This document shows positions 1 to 9,416 of a stretch of 64,000 bases of DNA, piece by piece. Both the position numbers and the translations under genes were made by a program. Under the pieces are notes generated by a model. It ran no database searches and was not told the DNA's origin. It worked only from the letters and a program-made list of their open reading frames with translations. This DNA is from Brumimicrobium aurantiacum. Its GTDB lineage: Bacteria > Bacteroidota > Bacteroidia > Flavobacteriales_D > Crocinitomicaceae. The stretch covers positions 186,001 to 250,000 of the forward strand of contig NZ_QURB01000003.1 in assembly GCF_003402975.1 (NCBI RefSeq), written 5' to 3'. Positions within the stretch are counted from its first letter, which is position 1. Each line of letters starts with the position of its first letter.

Positions 1-2546
1 GGGAATTGGTGCCAACAACGGATAATTTTGGGAAAATCAATAGAGTTGCAGCAACACAATATGACTCTAAAATTTACTTTACAACAACTTCAGGTTTGAA
101 ATCATATACTTATGGTGGAACTGTTGAAGACGTGACTGCATTCGGAGGGAATGGAGCTAGAACTTTAGCTTACTCATCTGATGGTGAAGTGATCGTTGTT
201 GCTTCAAATAATTCTGAAACTTGGGTCTCTACCAATTGGGGGCAAGATTTTTCTTTAGTTTCAGCATCAGGTTCTAATCCTGCGAATGGTGAGATTTCTC
301 AATCTGGGTTTTCTAGAATCGAATATGCGGTTTCTAAAAAGAAATCAGATGGAACTTATAATATCTATGCAGCAACAACTTCTTCAAATAATCAAGGTCA
401 ATGGATTTCTCTAGATAGTGGTAACTCATGGACGAAACACACAGCTGCAACTGGTCCAAATATTAATAATGGTGTAATCGATTATCGTAATCAAGGTACA
501 TATAATACAGTTGTAAGTTTTGATCCAACTGATACTGATCGTGTAATTGTTGGTGGTATTGACTTACACGAATGGAAAAAACAAATCAATAACCCACCTG
601 CTGGAGGTTGGAATACTATTTCAGTTTGGTTTGCTAGTCCAACTAGTCCTTTGTATGTACACGCAGATAACCATGAGTTGAAATGGGATTCAGACGATAG
701 GTTATATATCGGAAATGATGGTGGTGTCGGTGTTTCCCTAGACCAAGGTGGAACTTTTTACCCAGCGAATAGAGGGTATAACATTACACAATTTTATGCA
801 TTCTCTCACGATAGAAATGGTGCAGTTTTAGGAGGTACTCAAGATAATGGTTCATTATATAATAATCTTAATAACGCAACTTACCAAGAATTTAAAGAAG
901 TAACAGGTGGTGATGGTTTTACAGCTGAAATATCTTTCTTTAATCCAAATGTATTCATAACAAGTCTTTACTATAACTCTTTCCAAAGAACTGGTGATGG
1001 AGGTCAAACAATGACTGCATTTACACCTGCTTTGTTAGGTTCTGGTTATGACCCTACAGGAACAGATGGTGGTCAACACCCTTTCCATACACAATTCCAT
1101 TTAGGTGAATATTATGATGAAAATTCTGAAGATTCAGTAATTTACATTCCAAATCAACAATACGATATCGGTGATACAGTAATGGTTCCTAGTATGGCAT
1201 CTGGTGATACAATCGAATACATCACACCAATCGTTTTACAATTCGATGATACTTTGTATTATGATCCTGCCTTGACAGAAACTCAATATGAGGTTGTTGA
1301 TACTTCAGGTGTAAGCTACGATTTAGGTGTTTATTCTTATACTCATTTGCCAGGTTCTTCAGGAAGTACTCCACCAGTTGTTGATGATACAATTGCAGTT
1401 GATGTTCCAAACGGACCTGATACAGTAATTGTAACAGAAGTTAATCCTTACAACTTTTATTATGGTTCAAATTCAAATGGTCCAGGTGTTGCTGCATTTG
1501 GTAGAGATACTGTAATGCTAAATGTTGCTTGGGATACTTTAACTGTTCAAGACCCTTACCAATCATGGTTTGTATTCGGAATTAACCGAAATGGTGGTGA
1601 AATTTGGGGTACACGTGATGCAATGAGACTATCTGCAACTTCTTCAAGCTGGGTTCGATTAATGGAAGGTGTTGGAAATGTTGCTCAATTAGATGTTGCA
1701 TTTAGTAAAGATCTAAACCATATGTATACATGTGCAGGTTCATCAGTTTATAGATTGTCTGGTTTAGGTTCAGTTTATACTTCAGATGCTGACTTTAGAT
1801 CAAAATTAAGTTTAGATGATGGAGCAACAGCAACAGAAATGGTAACTGTTGGTAATGGTAATTTCTATGGTATTGGAATTAATCCACATGACGAGAATGA
1901 TTTAGTTGCTGTTCAAGGATTTAATGGTTCTGTTTACCGTTCTAGTAATGCCGCATCAGCAACTCCTTCATTGACAAGTGTTGGTTCTCAAAATGGAATT
2001 GCATTCTATGATGTAGTGATCGATAGAGAAGATAGTGATGTTTTATTTGCGTCAACTTTTACAGGTGTATCACTTTCTGAAGATGGTGGAGCAACTTGGT
2101 TAGACGTTTCTGATCCACGTTTCGCTGGTGTACCGACTTATGAAATTCGTCAAGCATGGAGAACATGGGATGAAGGAAATAAAGTACCAGGAAAAGTATT
2201 TATTGGTACATTTGGTCGCGGTATTTGGTCAACGGATGCAGTTTTAAATGTTGCTACAAATGATCCAATTGAAAAAGCTGAGGAAGACAGTCCATTCAAA
2301 CTTGAAGTTTATCCTAATCCATCAAGTTACAACTCAACTCTAGTTGTTGATCTTGCTGAAAGTAAATTAGTCGATATACAATTCTTCAATATTTCAGGAA
2401 GAATGGTTAAACAAATCCAAAAAACAAATGCTCATGCAGGACGTAATGAAATTGGTTTCGGTGTTAGTGATTTAACACAAGGTACTTATATCATTAGAGT
2501 TCAAAGTGGACATCAAGTTGAAAATATCAAGTTCGTGAAAATGTAA
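1..2546 (+). CDS. T9SS-secreted beta-propeller (BNR/Asp-box, sortilin-like) protein, 5' end missing
   Basis: The reading frame is open to the left edge, so the start and signal peptide lie outside; the TTG at base 6 is only the first possible start codon inside. At least 846 residues are visible. Asp-box motifs typical of BNR/sortilin propellers recur, for example SLDSGNSW (near residue 140), SLDQGGTF (near 240) and SEDGGATW (near 695). The last 80 or so residues form a type A T9SS sorting domain: YPNPSS, then ISGRMVKQI, then GTYIIRVQSG and a basic end. The protein is therefore probably exported across the outer membrane by the type IX system and anchored or released. The middle part near residues 380-470 is rich in D, T and V and looks like an inserted linker or domain. 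A hydrolase role is possible but I see no catalytic site I can name. Confidence 0.85.
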   Translation, partial: ELVPTTDNFGKINRVAATQYDSKIYFTTTSGLKSYTYGGTVEDVTAFGGNGARTLAYSSDGEVIVVASNNSETWVSTNWGQDFSLVSASGSNPANGEISQSGFSRIEYAVSKKKSDGTYNIYAATTSSNNQGQWISLDSGNSWTKHTAATGPNINNGVIDYRNQGTYNTVVSFDPTDTDRVIVGGIDLHEWKKQINNPPAGGWNTISVWFASPTSPLYVHADNHELKWDSDDRLYIGNDGGVGVSLDQGGTFYPANRGYNITQFYAFSHDRNGAVLGGTQDNGSLYNNLNNATYQEFKEVTGGDGFTAEISFFNPNVFITSLYYNSFQRTGDGGQTMTAFTPALLGSGYDPTGTDGGQHPFHTQFHLGEYYDENSEDSVIYIPNQQYDIGDTVMVPSMASGDTIEYITPIVLQFDDTLYYDPALTETQYEVVDTSGVSYDLGVYSYTHLPGSSGSTPPVVDDTIAVDVPNGPDTVIVTEVNPYNFYYGSNSNGPGVAAFGRDTVMLNVAWDTLTVQDPYQSWFVFGINRNGGEIWGTRDAMRLSATSSSWVRLMEGVGNVAQLDVAFSKDLNHMYTCAGSSVYRLSGLGSVYTSDADFRSKLSLDDGATATEMVTVGNGNFYGIGINPHDENDLVAVQGFNGSVYRSSNAASATPSLTSVGSQNGIAFYDVVIDREDSDVLFASTFTGVSLSEDGGATWLDVSDPRFAGVPTYEIRQAWRTWDEGNKVPGKVFIGTFGRGIWSTDAVLNVATNDPIEKAEEDSPFKLEVYPNPSSYNSTLVVDLAESKLVDIQFFNISGRMVKQIQKTNAHAGRNEIGFGVSDLTQGTYIIRVQSGHQVENIKFVKM

Positions 2547-2567
2547 TCACAACTTTAATAATACTTT

Positions 2568-2602
2568 AAAAGCCCTGATACATTTTGTGTCAGGGCTTTT
2601 TT
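2568..2602 (+). terminator. Rho-independent terminator of the propeller gene
   Basis: A perfect 11-bp stem AAAAGCCCTGA / TCAGGGCTTTT encloses an 11-base loop and runs into a T tract. It starts 21 bases after the stop codon. Confidence 0.9.
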
Positions 2603-2863
2603 GTTGTGTGATAACAAATAGATGTATTTCTATTTATAATTGTTTTAAACCATTATTCTTTTTTATGTTAGATCTCAAGACCAATAGATTTGATTATGAA
2701 TAAGTGTATTTAGTGAGTAGTTGATTTAGATCAAATCAAGCTGTATTAGGGGGCATATCAAGAGCATATTCTAAGCATTAAATAATTTATGATGGTAGAT
2801 ATAAATTAAGAATTAAATGTGTATGATTTACTCTTATTCTCATTCCTTATTGGAATATTTGAA
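2603..2863. other. Intergenic stretch between convergent genes
   Basis: About 260 bases between two terminators. I see no open reading frame of useful size, no tRNA and no repeat array. The only structured element is an FNR-like dyad, listed separately. Confidence 0.6.
2721..2734. promoter_or_regulatory. FNR-like palindrome without an obvious target gene
   Basis: TTGAT-TTAG-ATCAA is a perfect match to the classical FNR box (TTGAT-N4-ATCAA). It lies between two convergent genes, so no downstream start codon is served on either strand. A chance match in AT-rich DNA is quite possible. Confidence 0.25.
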
Positions 2864-2893
2864 CAAAAAAAAAGCCCTCCAAAAAGGAAAGCT
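2864..2893 (-). terminator. Terminator of the rplM-frr operon
   Basis: On the minus strand AGCTTTCC, a TTTTT loop and GGAGGGCT form an 8-bp stem with two G-U pairs, followed by a long T tract. It lies about 30 bases beyond the frr stop. Confidence 0.75.
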
Positions 2894-2920
2894 TAAAGTT
2901 TTTTAGAAATTATATACTGA

Positions 2921-3484
2921 TTAAACAGTCATAATATCTTTTTCTTTCAATTCAATTATCGAATCAATTTTCTTAACAAACTGATCAGTGACTTCCTGAA
3001 TAGATCCTTCTGCATTTTTCGCATCATCTTCTGATAACCCTTCGTTTTTTAATTCTTTTACGAAGTCCATTGCATCTTTTCTGTTGTTACGAATGCTCAC
3101 CTTTGCATGTTCTCCTTCAGACTTAGCAATTTTCGCCAACTCTTTTCTTCGTTCTTCAGTGAGCATAGGAATGTTAATGATTAACATTTCTCCATTATCT
3201 TGTGGAGCTAAACCTAAATTTGCATTAATAATTGCTTTAGCACATTCTCCTAGAATGTTTTTCTCCCACGGTTGTACGGTCAAAGTACGTCCATCCAAAG
3301 TACCAATATTCGCTACTTTGCTAAGTTCCGTCATACTACCGTAGTATTCGACAAGTACACCATCTAACATGTCAGGAGTAGCTTTCCCAGTTCTAATTTT
3401 TCTTAATTCAGAATCTAAAAAAGTCAAACTTTTATTGTTTGATTCCTTAAACTCATTAATAATTTCATTAATTTCTTCAGTCAT
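2921..3484 (-). CDS. frr: Ribosome recycling factor
   Basis: The 187-residue product has the usual length of RRF and its coiled architecture. It acts in the cytosol with EF-G to split the post-termination ribosome. Recognisable blocks are the N-terminal helix with LRKIRTGKATP (near 26-36), the beta domain around LTVQPWEKN, and the C-terminal helices with IRNNRKDAMDFVKEL. It follows pyrH after a 54-base gap, which is the standard tsf-pyrH-frr order. Start ATG is unambiguous. Confidence 0.98.
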   Translation of the reverse strand: MTEEINEIINEFKESNNKSLTFLDSELRKIRTGKATPDMLDGVLVEYYGSMTELSKVANIGTLDGRTLTVQPWEKNILGECAKAIINANLGLAPQDNGEMLIINIPMLTEERRKELAKIAKSEGEHAKVSIRNNRKDAMDFVKELKNEGLSEDDAKNAEGSIQEVTDQFVKKIDSIIELKEKDIMTV

Positions 3485-3538
3485 TTTTTCTAATTGTTAT
3501 AACCATTGAATATAGTGGTAAATTTAAGAAGGATAAGA

Positions 3539-4243
3539 TTAAGCAACAACAGTTCCTACAGAATCTCCTTCAATAATTTTTTTCAAATTACCTTCCTCAT
3601 TAATATTAAATACAATTATAGGTAGATCATTTTCTTTACACAAAGTGAAAGCAGTCATATCCATTACATTTAAGCCGTTTGAGTAAACATCATCAAATGA
3701 AATTTTATCATATTTTTCTGCTGTTGGATCTTTTTCTGGATCTTTAGTATAAACTCCATCAACTCTAGTTCCTTTGATAATTACGTCTGCATTAATCTCA
3801 ATAGCACGTAAAGATGCAGCAGAATCTGTTGTGAAATAAGGATTACCAGTACCTGCACCAAAAATAACTACTCTACCTTTTTCTAAATGTCGAACAGCTC
3901 TTCTTCTAACGTAAGGTTCAGCAATTTCTTTCATTTCAATAGCAGAAAGTAATCTTGAATCGATGTTTGCACTTTCAAGGGCAGATTGAAGAGCCATTGC
4001 ATTGATCATAGTGGCCAACATTCCCATATAGTCACCATGAGTTCTATCCATTCCACCTTCTTCAGCTTGTACACCACGGAAAATATTCCCTCCTCCAATT
4101 ACGATTCCTAGTTCAACACCTAGATCGGTGATCTCTTTAATTTGTTCTGCATATTTGGTTAATCTGGCGTTGTCAATTCCGAATTGTTTATCTCCCATAA
4201 GTGACTCTCCACTTAATTTCAACAGAACTCTTTTGTATTTCAT
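3539..4243 (-). CDS. pyrH: UMP kinase
   Basis: A 234-residue member of the amino-acid-kinase fold. It phosphorylates UMP to UDP, the committed supply step for pyrimidine nucleotides. Visible signatures are the N-terminal KLSGESLMG (near residues 8-16), the glycine loop [10 protein letters not shown], and the acceptor-site segment [19 protein letters not shown]. It lies between tsf and frr. A terminator separates it from tsf, so pyrH-frr may also be transcribed from a promoter of their own in the 95-base gap, though I see no perfect promoter there. Confidence 0.98.
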   Translation of the reverse strand: MKYKRVLLKLSGESLMGDKQFGIDNARLTKYAEQIKEITDLGVELGIVIGGGNIFRGVQAEEGGMDRTHGDYMGMLATMINAMALQSALESANIDSRLLSAIEMKEIAEPYVRRRAVRHLEKGRVVIFGAGTGNPYFTTDSAASLRAIEINADVIIKGTRVDGVYTKDPEKDPTAEKYDKISFDDVYSNGLNVMDMTAFTLCKENDLPIIVFNINEEGNLKKIIEGDSVGTVVA

Positions 4244-4288
4244 GATTAAGAATCGTTATATATTTATAAATTTTCTGCAAAATAAGAC

Positions 4289-4319
4289 AAAAAAAAGAGA
4301 GAAACAATGTTCTCTCTTT
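4289..4319 (-). terminator. Terminator between tsf and pyrH
   Basis: AAAGAGAGAA / TTCTCTCTTT form a perfect 10-bp stem with a 6-base loop, followed on the minus strand by a T tract. It sits 20 bases after tsf and inside the operon, so it probably acts as an attenuator that lowers pyrH-frr expression relative to the ribosomal genes. Confidence 0.75.
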
Positions 4320-4338
4320 CTTTTACTTCAAATATTAA

Positions 4339-5163
4339 TTAGCTTAATGAAAAGCGTTTAAAGTCTGTAACAGTCAATCCTGACTCAACTGAGTTTAAGA
4401 ATTGCTCTACTGACAATTTATTGTCACGAACAAATGCTTGGCTCAACAATGTATTCTCTTTAAAGAATTTGTTTAATCTTCCTTGAGCAATTTTGTCAGC
4501 TAAATCTGCTGGCTTACCTTCTTCGATTGCTTGATCTTTACCAACCTGTAATTCGTTGTCAATAACATCCTGAGAAATACCTTCTTTGTTCAATGCAACT
4601 GGGTTCATTGCAGCAACCTGCATAGCAACTTGTCTACCAGCATCATTTACTTCTTCACCTTCTTTGTTCAATCCAATTAATGTAGCCAATTGGTTTCCTG
4701 GGTGGTTGTAAGCAACTACACATGTAGCAGAAACCTTAGCAAAATCAGATAAATCTAATTTCTCACCAATAACACCAATTTGCTCAACTAACTTTTCTTC
4801 AACAGTTAGTTTGTCATTGTACTTTAACTTTTTAAGTTCATCTACAGAATCAACACCATTCTCAATACCTACCGTAAGGATAGATTTTACGAAAGATTGG
4901 AAATCTGCATTTTTAGCAACAAAGTCAGTTTCACAGTTCAATTTGATGATGTAACCAACATCTCCTTTAGATTCAGCAAAGATAAGACCTTCGTTCGCTT
5001 CGTTGTCTCCACGTTTTGCAGCAACTTTCTGACCTTTTTTACGCAAAAAGTCAATTGCTTTTTCCATATCACCGTCTGCTTCAACTAAAGCTTTCTTGCA
5101 GTCCATCATTCCTGCACCTGTCTGCTTTCTTAATTCATTTACTTGACTAGCTGTAATTGCCAT
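4339..5163 (-). CDS. tsf: Elongation factor Ts
   Basis: A 274-residue EF-Ts, the nucleotide exchange factor for EF-Tu. The N-terminal UBA-like domain is clear (VNELRKQTGAGMMDCKKAL, residues 7-25), followed by the exchange-domain signature LNCETDFVAKN near residue 75. Length is normal for the family. It follows rpsB after 23 bases, the near-universal rpsB-tsf pairing, and is followed by a terminator-like hairpin. Confidence 0.98.
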   Translation of the reverse strand: MAITASQVNELRKQTGAGMMDCKKALVEADGDMEKAIDFLRKKGQKVAAKRGDNEANEGLIFAESKGDVGYIIKLNCETDFVAKNADFQSFVKSILTVGIENGVDSVDELKKLKYNDKLTVEEKLVEQIGVIGEKLDLSDFAKVSATCVVAYNHPGNQLATLIGLNKEGEEVNDAGRQVAMQVAAMNPVALNKEGISQDVIDNELQVGKDQAIEEGKPADLADKIAQGRLNKFFKENTLLSQAFVRDNKLSVEQFLNSVESGLTVTDFKRFSLS

Positions 5164-5186
5164 AATATCTTAAATTACAAAAATTA

Positions 5187-6017
5187 TTATTCTGATTTAT
5201 CTGCTGCTTTCGCTTCAGATTTATCCTCTGTCTTTGTTTCTTTTACTTCCTCTTTTTTAGCGGCTTTAGCTTCTTTTTTCTTTGCTTCAGCAGCTTTTTT
5301 GTCAGCATCTTGCTTAGATTTAGCAGCTTTACGCTCTTCTAAACCTTCTTGAATAGCTGCAGTAACATAATCCATAATGATTGCAACAGATTTTGAAGCA
5401 TCATCATTTGCTGGAATTGGGAAGTCAACTAGTTTTGGGTTAGAGTTTGTATCAACCATTGCGAAAGTTGAAATACCTAAACGGTAAGCCTCCTTCAATG
5501 CAATGTTCTCTTTCATTACATCAACGATGAAAATAGCCGCTGGTTGACGAGTCATGTCAGCAATTGAACCAAAGTTCTTTTCTAATTTCTCACGTTGTCT
5601 AGTGATGAATAATTTCTCACGTTTTGATAATGTATCCCAAGTACCGTCAGATTGCATTTTGTCGATCGTCGCCATTTTACGGACAGACTTTCTAGTTGTT
5701 GCAAAGTTTGTTAACATACCACCTGTCCAACGCTCTGTAACGTAAGGCATATTGATTGCTTTAACGCGATCTGCAACAATTTGTTTTGCTTGTTTTTTAG
5801 TAGCAACAAATAAAATCTTCTTACCCGATTTTGCAATTTGTTTCATTGCTAAACAAGCTTGCTCTAAATGAGCGATTGTCTTATTTAAATCAATTACGTG
5901 AATACCCTTTTGCTCATCAAATATATATGGAGCCATTGCTGGGTTCCACTTTCTTTTGAGGTGTCCAAAGTGTACACCTGCATCTAAAAGTTCTTTAAAA
6001 TCTGCTTTTTTTGACAT
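5187..6017 (-). CDS. rpsB: 30S ribosomal protein S2, with charged C-terminal tail
   Basis: The first 230 residues are a normal S2 core: LLDAGVHFGHLKRKWNP (near 10-26), RWTGGMLTNF, and the segment VDTNSNPKLVDFPIPANDDA near residue 190. The last 45 residues are a low-complexity tail of K, A, E and D, common in S2 of Bacteroidota and probably disordered. S2 binds late to the small subunit. The 114-base gap to rpsI is long for this operon and may hold a leader, listed separately. Confidence 0.98.
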   Translation of the reverse strand: MSKKADFKELLDAGVHFGHLKRKWNPAMAPYIFDEQKGIHVIDLNKTIAHLEQACLAMKQIAKSGKKILFVATKKQAKQIVADRVKAINMPYVTERWTGGMLTNFATTRKSVRKMATIDKMQSDGTWDTLSKREKLFITRQREKLEKNFGSIADMTRQPAAIFIVDVMKENIALKEAYRLGISTFAMVDTNSNPKLVDFPIPANDDASKSVAIIMDYVTAAIQEGLEERKAAKSKQDADKKAAEAKKKEAKAAKKEEVKETKTEDKSEAKAADKSE

Positions 6018-6131
6018 TTTAATTTTTTGTTTCGTGTTTACGTTCCTTTAGTAATCAATAACAAAGGGTTCTTGCGAAAAGTACTTTGCCATTTGGATAC
6101 TAAACAAGCGCCAAATAAAGTTATTGTAAGT
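6018..6131 (-). promoter_or_regulatory. rpsI-rpsB intergenic leader, possible S2 control region
   Basis: This 114-base gap is the longest in the ribosomal part of the operon. On the minus strand it contains short complementary segments such as CTTTG...TAAAG close to the rpsB start. In many bacteria S2 represses its own operon through an upstream leader. I see no motif that proves this here, so the call rests on position. Confidence 0.25.
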
Positions 6132-6518
6132 CTAACGTTTCGAGAATTGAAACTTCTTACGTGCTTTTGGTTGACCTGGTTTCTTACGCTCAACCATTCT
6201 TGGGTCACGTGTCATTAAACCATGCTCTTTTAATAAAGGCTTGTTTTCTTCATTAACTTTTACCAAAGCTCTAGCTATTCCTAAACGAATCGCCTCTGCT
6301 TGACCATTAATCCCTCCACCGTTTACATTAACAACTACGTCATACTGACCTAATGTTTCTGTAACAGCAAATGATTGTTGAACTTTAGTTTGTAAAGTTG
6401 CAACTGGGAAAAATACTTTAAAGTCACGTTTGTTTACTGTAATGTTACCTGTTCCTGGCTTCATGTAAACACGTGCTACAGAAGTTTTTCTTCTTCCTAA
6501 TGTGTTGATAATTTCCAT
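6132..6518 (-). CDS. rpsI: 30S ribosomal protein S9
   Basis: S9 with the N-terminal [11 protein letters not shown] (near residues 8-18) and the C-terminal [20 protein letters not shown] ending in a basic tail that reaches the P-site tRNA. I choose the ATG at 6518 (128 residues). A GTG two codons upstream overlaps the rplM stop codon, but family members start with ME(I/V)I, which fits the ATG. It is translationally close to rplM: five bases separate the rplM stop and this ATG. Confidence 0.97.
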   Translation of the reverse strand: MEIINTLGRRKTSVARVYMKPGTGNITVNKRDFKVFFPVATLQTKVQQSFAVTETLGQYDVVVNVNGGGINGQAEAIRLGIARALVKVNEENKPLLKEHGLMTRDPRMVERKKPGQPKARKKFQFSKR

Positions 6519-6523
6519 ACTCA

Positions 6524-6979
6524 CTATTTGATTGATTCAAGATTAATCGTTTCTGGCTTTTGTGCAGCATAATTATGCTCAGATCCAACAACAACTTTTA
6601 AGTTCTTGTATAACTGACTACCTAATTTGTTTTTAGGTAACATACGCTTTACAGCCATTTCTACTAAACGCTCTGGACGTTTTTCTCTTAATTGCTCGGC
6701 AGTTAATGAACGCTGTCCTCCTGGAAAACCTGTGTGACGAATGTAAGTTTTCGTCGACCACTTGTCACCACTCATTTCAACTTTCTCTGCGTTGATTACA
6801 ATGACATTGTCACCACAATCTACGTGAGGAGTGAAGTTTGGCTTGTGTTTCCCACGGATCAATTGCGCTACTTTACTCGCCATACGCCCTAGCGTTTCGC
6901 CTTCTGCGTCCACCAATAACCACTTCTTTTCAGCGTTTTCTTTATTGATAGAGACAGTCTTGTAACTTAATGTATCCAC
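6524..6979 (-). CDS. rplM: 50S ribosomal protein L13
   Basis: A 151-residue L13, an early assembly protein of the large subunit. Diagnostic segments are [16 protein letters not shown] (near 20-35), [17 protein letters not shown] and the [10 protein letters not shown] block near residue 112. It is the first gene of the operon rplM-rpsI-rpsB-tsf-pyrH-frr and sits behind a clear Bacteroidota promoter. Confidence 0.98.
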   Translation of the reverse strand: MDTLSYKTVSINKENAEKKWLLVDAEGETLGRMASKVAQLIRGKHKPNFTPHVDCGDNVIVINAEKVEMSGDKWSTKTYIRHTGFPGGQRSLTAEQLREKRPERLVEMAVKRMLPKNKLGSQLYKNLKVVVGSEHNYAAQKPETINLESIK

Positions 6980-7025
6980 TTCTTTAATTTTAAAAATAAG
7001 ACAATAATCCCAAAATTTGGGGATG

Positions 7026-7056
7026 CAAATATATAACTTAAAGATTTGAATAACAA
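7026..7056 (-). promoter_or_regulatory. Promoter of the rplM operon
   Basis: On the minus strand TTG (7056-7054), a 20-base spacer and TATATTTG (7033-7026) match the Bacteroidota consensus TTG-N19-TAnnTTTG. The predicted start is near 7019, giving a leader of about 40 bases. A near-palindrome (7008-7023) lies at the start of that leader. Confidence 0.75.
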
Positions 7057-7181
7057 ATACACGTTGAAAAGATTTAGAAAAATGTTTGTTTTCTTTTTCT
7101 TTTTAATGCTCAGCGCCTAATTATAACGCTTTGCTTTGCCTGATTAAGCAGTTGGTTAATAATTTCGGTACATATATTGTT

Positions 7182-7189
7182 TATATTTG
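7182..7189 (+). promoter_or_regulatory. -7 element of the dipeptidyl peptidase gene
   Basis: TATATTTG is a perfect -7 box, 31 bases before the ATG. No TTG at the ideal distance is present; TTA at 7156-7158 (spacer 23) is the best candidate for the upstream box. Confidence 0.5.
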
Positions 7190-7220
7190 GGAATTCACAA
7201 ATTAAAAATTTTTATTAAAA

Positions 7221-9338
7221 ATGAAAAAATACTTTCTTTTTCTATTGTTCTCTACCTTTTTTGTAGGAATTATAGATGCTCAAAAAGACTTGACACTTAA
7301 AGATGCTGTTTCGGGACAATATCGACAGTTTTACCCACAACATGTTTTTGGTTTCGATTGGATAAAAAACACTCAGAAATACTCCTATTTAAAGCAATAT
7401 CAAACATTAGTTGTTGGTGAAGTAGGTGGTGAGGAAAAAGAAGTGCTACATATTTCTGATGTTAATAGTGCTTTAGGTGTCCAATTTAATTATTTCGCAG
7501 GTATTCAATGGAAAGATGAAAATACCATTGTACTTAAATTAGGAAATCAAGTTGTAACTTATAATCTTGAAACTAAAGAAGGAACGAAAATTGAATTGCC
7601 AGAAGAAGCAGAGCGTGCTACTTTTGATCACCAATTTGAAAATATCGCCTATACCTTAGATAATAACCTTTATTATACTCCTGTTAGTGAATATCATCAC
7701 CTTGCAGTGACTTCAAACGAGGATTTAAATATTGTATCAGGACGAGAAATTGCGAGAAGTGAAATGGGAATTACTCAAGGTATTTTCTGGTCTCCTAGTG
7801 GTGACAAATTAGCTTTTTATCAAAAGGATGAATCTAATGTTCATGATTATCCTCTTCTTGATATTAACGCTTTGCCTGGAGAGTTATCATCTATAAAATA
7901 TCCAATGGCGGGGCAAGCAAGTGAACAAGCTAAACTTGGAATATTTTCTTTAGAGTCGGAACAAACCATTTTTATTTCAACGCAACATGGTAAAGAAAAT
8001 TACATTACTAATGTGTCTTGGACTCCAGATGAGAAATATGTAATGTTAGCTGAAGTAGCGCGTTCACAAAAACACATGTGGCTACAAAAGTATAATGTAG
8101 ATGGAACTTTAGCTAAAACCTTATTTGAAGAAAAAAGTACAACTTGGGTAGAGCCAGAACGTCCTGCTCATTTTCCAAATAAAAATAGTAACGATTTTGT
8201 TTGGGTAAGTGAAAGAGACGGTTTTGATAACCTTTATTATTATTCAGAGGATGGAACTTTGAAATCTCAATTGACCAATAATATATTTGTCCTTAAAGAT
8301 ATTGTTAAAGCCGATGATGGTGAAGTGTTTTTCACAGCTACTGGGGAATATCCTTTAAATACTTTATTATATAAGGTAGATTTAAAAGGAAAACAAAAGT
8401 TGTTGACCAAAGAAGAAGGAACGCATAGTTTAAAAATTAATGAGGATGCTTCTTACATTTTTGATCAATATTCAGCGCATAATGTTCCAAATATTGCACT
8501 AATTCGCAAATCCAATGGAAAAGAAGTAAAGGAGTTGATCAAAGCAGAAAATACGCTTGAAGGATATAAGGTTTCAGAAGCAGAAATTAAGCCTATCAAA
8601 TCAAGAGATGGAGTTGATTTGTATACGCGTATGATTAAGCCACATGATTTTGATGCGACCAAAAAGTATCCCGTTTTAATTTATGTTTATGGTGGACCTC
8701 ATGCTCAATTAATTACCAATAGCTGGTTAGACGGAGCAAGTTTATGGATGCAGTGGATGGCCAATCAAGGGTATATTGTGTTTACACTCGATAATAGAGG
8801 TTCTGGAAATAGAGGAGTAGCGTTTGAACATGTTATCCATAGAAATTTAGGAGTAATTGAACATAAAGATCAAATGGATGGAGTGAAGTATTTGAGCGGA
8901 CTTGATTATATAGATACCAATAGAATTGCTGTACATGGTTGGAGTTTTGGTGGTTATATGACAGGAACAATGATGATGAAGTCTCCAGAGGTGTTTAAAG
9001 TTGGTGTAGCTGGAGGTCCGGTTACTGACTGGAAGTTTTATGAAGCGATGTATGGAGAGCGTTACATGGATACACCTGAAGAAAATAAGGAAGGGTATGA
9101 GAAAACAAGTTTATTGAATCAAGCGAAAAATTTAAAAGGTGATTTACTGTTGATTCATGGAACTTCAGACCCAGTTGTTGTGATGCAACACAATTTGGCT
9201 TTGGTAAAGAAATTTATCGATTTAGGAATTCAAGTTGATTTTTTCCCTTATCCAATGCACGAGCATAATGTAAGAGGTAAAGATCGTGTGCATTTGATGA
9301 CTAAAGTGTTGGATTATATTATTGAGAACAATCAGTAA
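7221..9338 (+). CDS. Secreted S9-family dipeptidyl peptidase (DPP IV-like)
   Basis: A 705-residue prolyl-oligopeptidase-family enzyme that should cleave dipeptides from peptide N-termini in the periplasm. Residues 1-21 are a signal peptide ending in IIDAQ. Residues of about 45-460 form the N-terminal beta-propeller that limits substrate size. The rest is an alpha/beta hydrolase with nucleophile Ser575 in GWSFGG, Asp650 in TSDPV and a histidine at 680 or 682 in MHEHNV. Ser, Asp and His fall in the usual order. There is no T9SS sorting domain, so the protein is probably periplasmic. It stands alone and ends at a strong terminator. Confidence 0.92.
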   Translation: MKKYFLFLLFSTFFVGIIDAQKDLTLKDAVSGQYRQFYPQHVFGFDWIKNTQKYSYLKQYQTLVVGEVGGEEKEVLHISDVNSALGVQFNYFAGIQWKDENTIVLKLGNQVVTYNLETKEGTKIELPEEAERATFDHQFENIAYTLDNNLYYTPVSEYHHLAVTSNEDLNIVSGREIARSEMGITQGIFWSPSGDKLAFYQKDESNVHDYPLLDINALPGELSSIKYPMAGQASEQAKLGIFSLESEQTIFISTQHGKENYITNVSWTPDEKYVMLAEVARSQKHMWLQKYNVDGTLAKTLFEEKSTTWVEPERPAHFPNKNSNDFVWVSERDGFDNLYYYSEDGTLKSQLTNNIFVLKDIVKADDGEVFFTATGEYPLNTLLYKVDLKGKQKLLTKEEGTHSLKINEDASYIFDQYSAHNVPNIALIRKSNGKEVKELIKAENTLEGYKVSEAEIKPIKSRDGVDLYTRMIKPHDFDATKKYPVLIYVYGGPHAQLITNSWLDGASLWMQWMANQGYIVFTLDNRGSGNRGVAFEHVIHRNLGVIEHKDQMDGVKYLSGLDYIDTNRIAVHGWSFGGYMTGTMMMKSPEVFKVGVAGGPVTDWKFYEAMYGERYMDTPEENKEGYEKTSLLNQAKNLKGDLLLIHGTSDPVVVMQHNLALVKKFIDLGIQVDFFPYPMHEHNVRGKDRVHLMTKVLDYIIENNQ

Positions 9339-9360
9339 ACATTAGAATAGAGGTTATAAT

Positions 9361-9396
9361 AAAAACGGGCTAACCAAATTTGGTTAGCCCGTTTTT
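9361..9396. terminator. Bidirectional terminator between convergent genes
   Basis: A perfect 36-base palindrome AAAAACGGGCTAACCAAA / TTTGGTTAGCCCGTTTTT serves the peptidase gene on the plus strand and the Nudix gene on the minus strand. Confidence 0.92.
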
Positions 9397-9416
9397 ATTA
9401 TATGAATTAATTGATT

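Noticed and set aside
7008-7023. Near-palindrome TCCCAAAATTTGGGGA at the start of the rplM leader
   Set aside because: Short, imperfect and without a known partner; I do not claim an operator.
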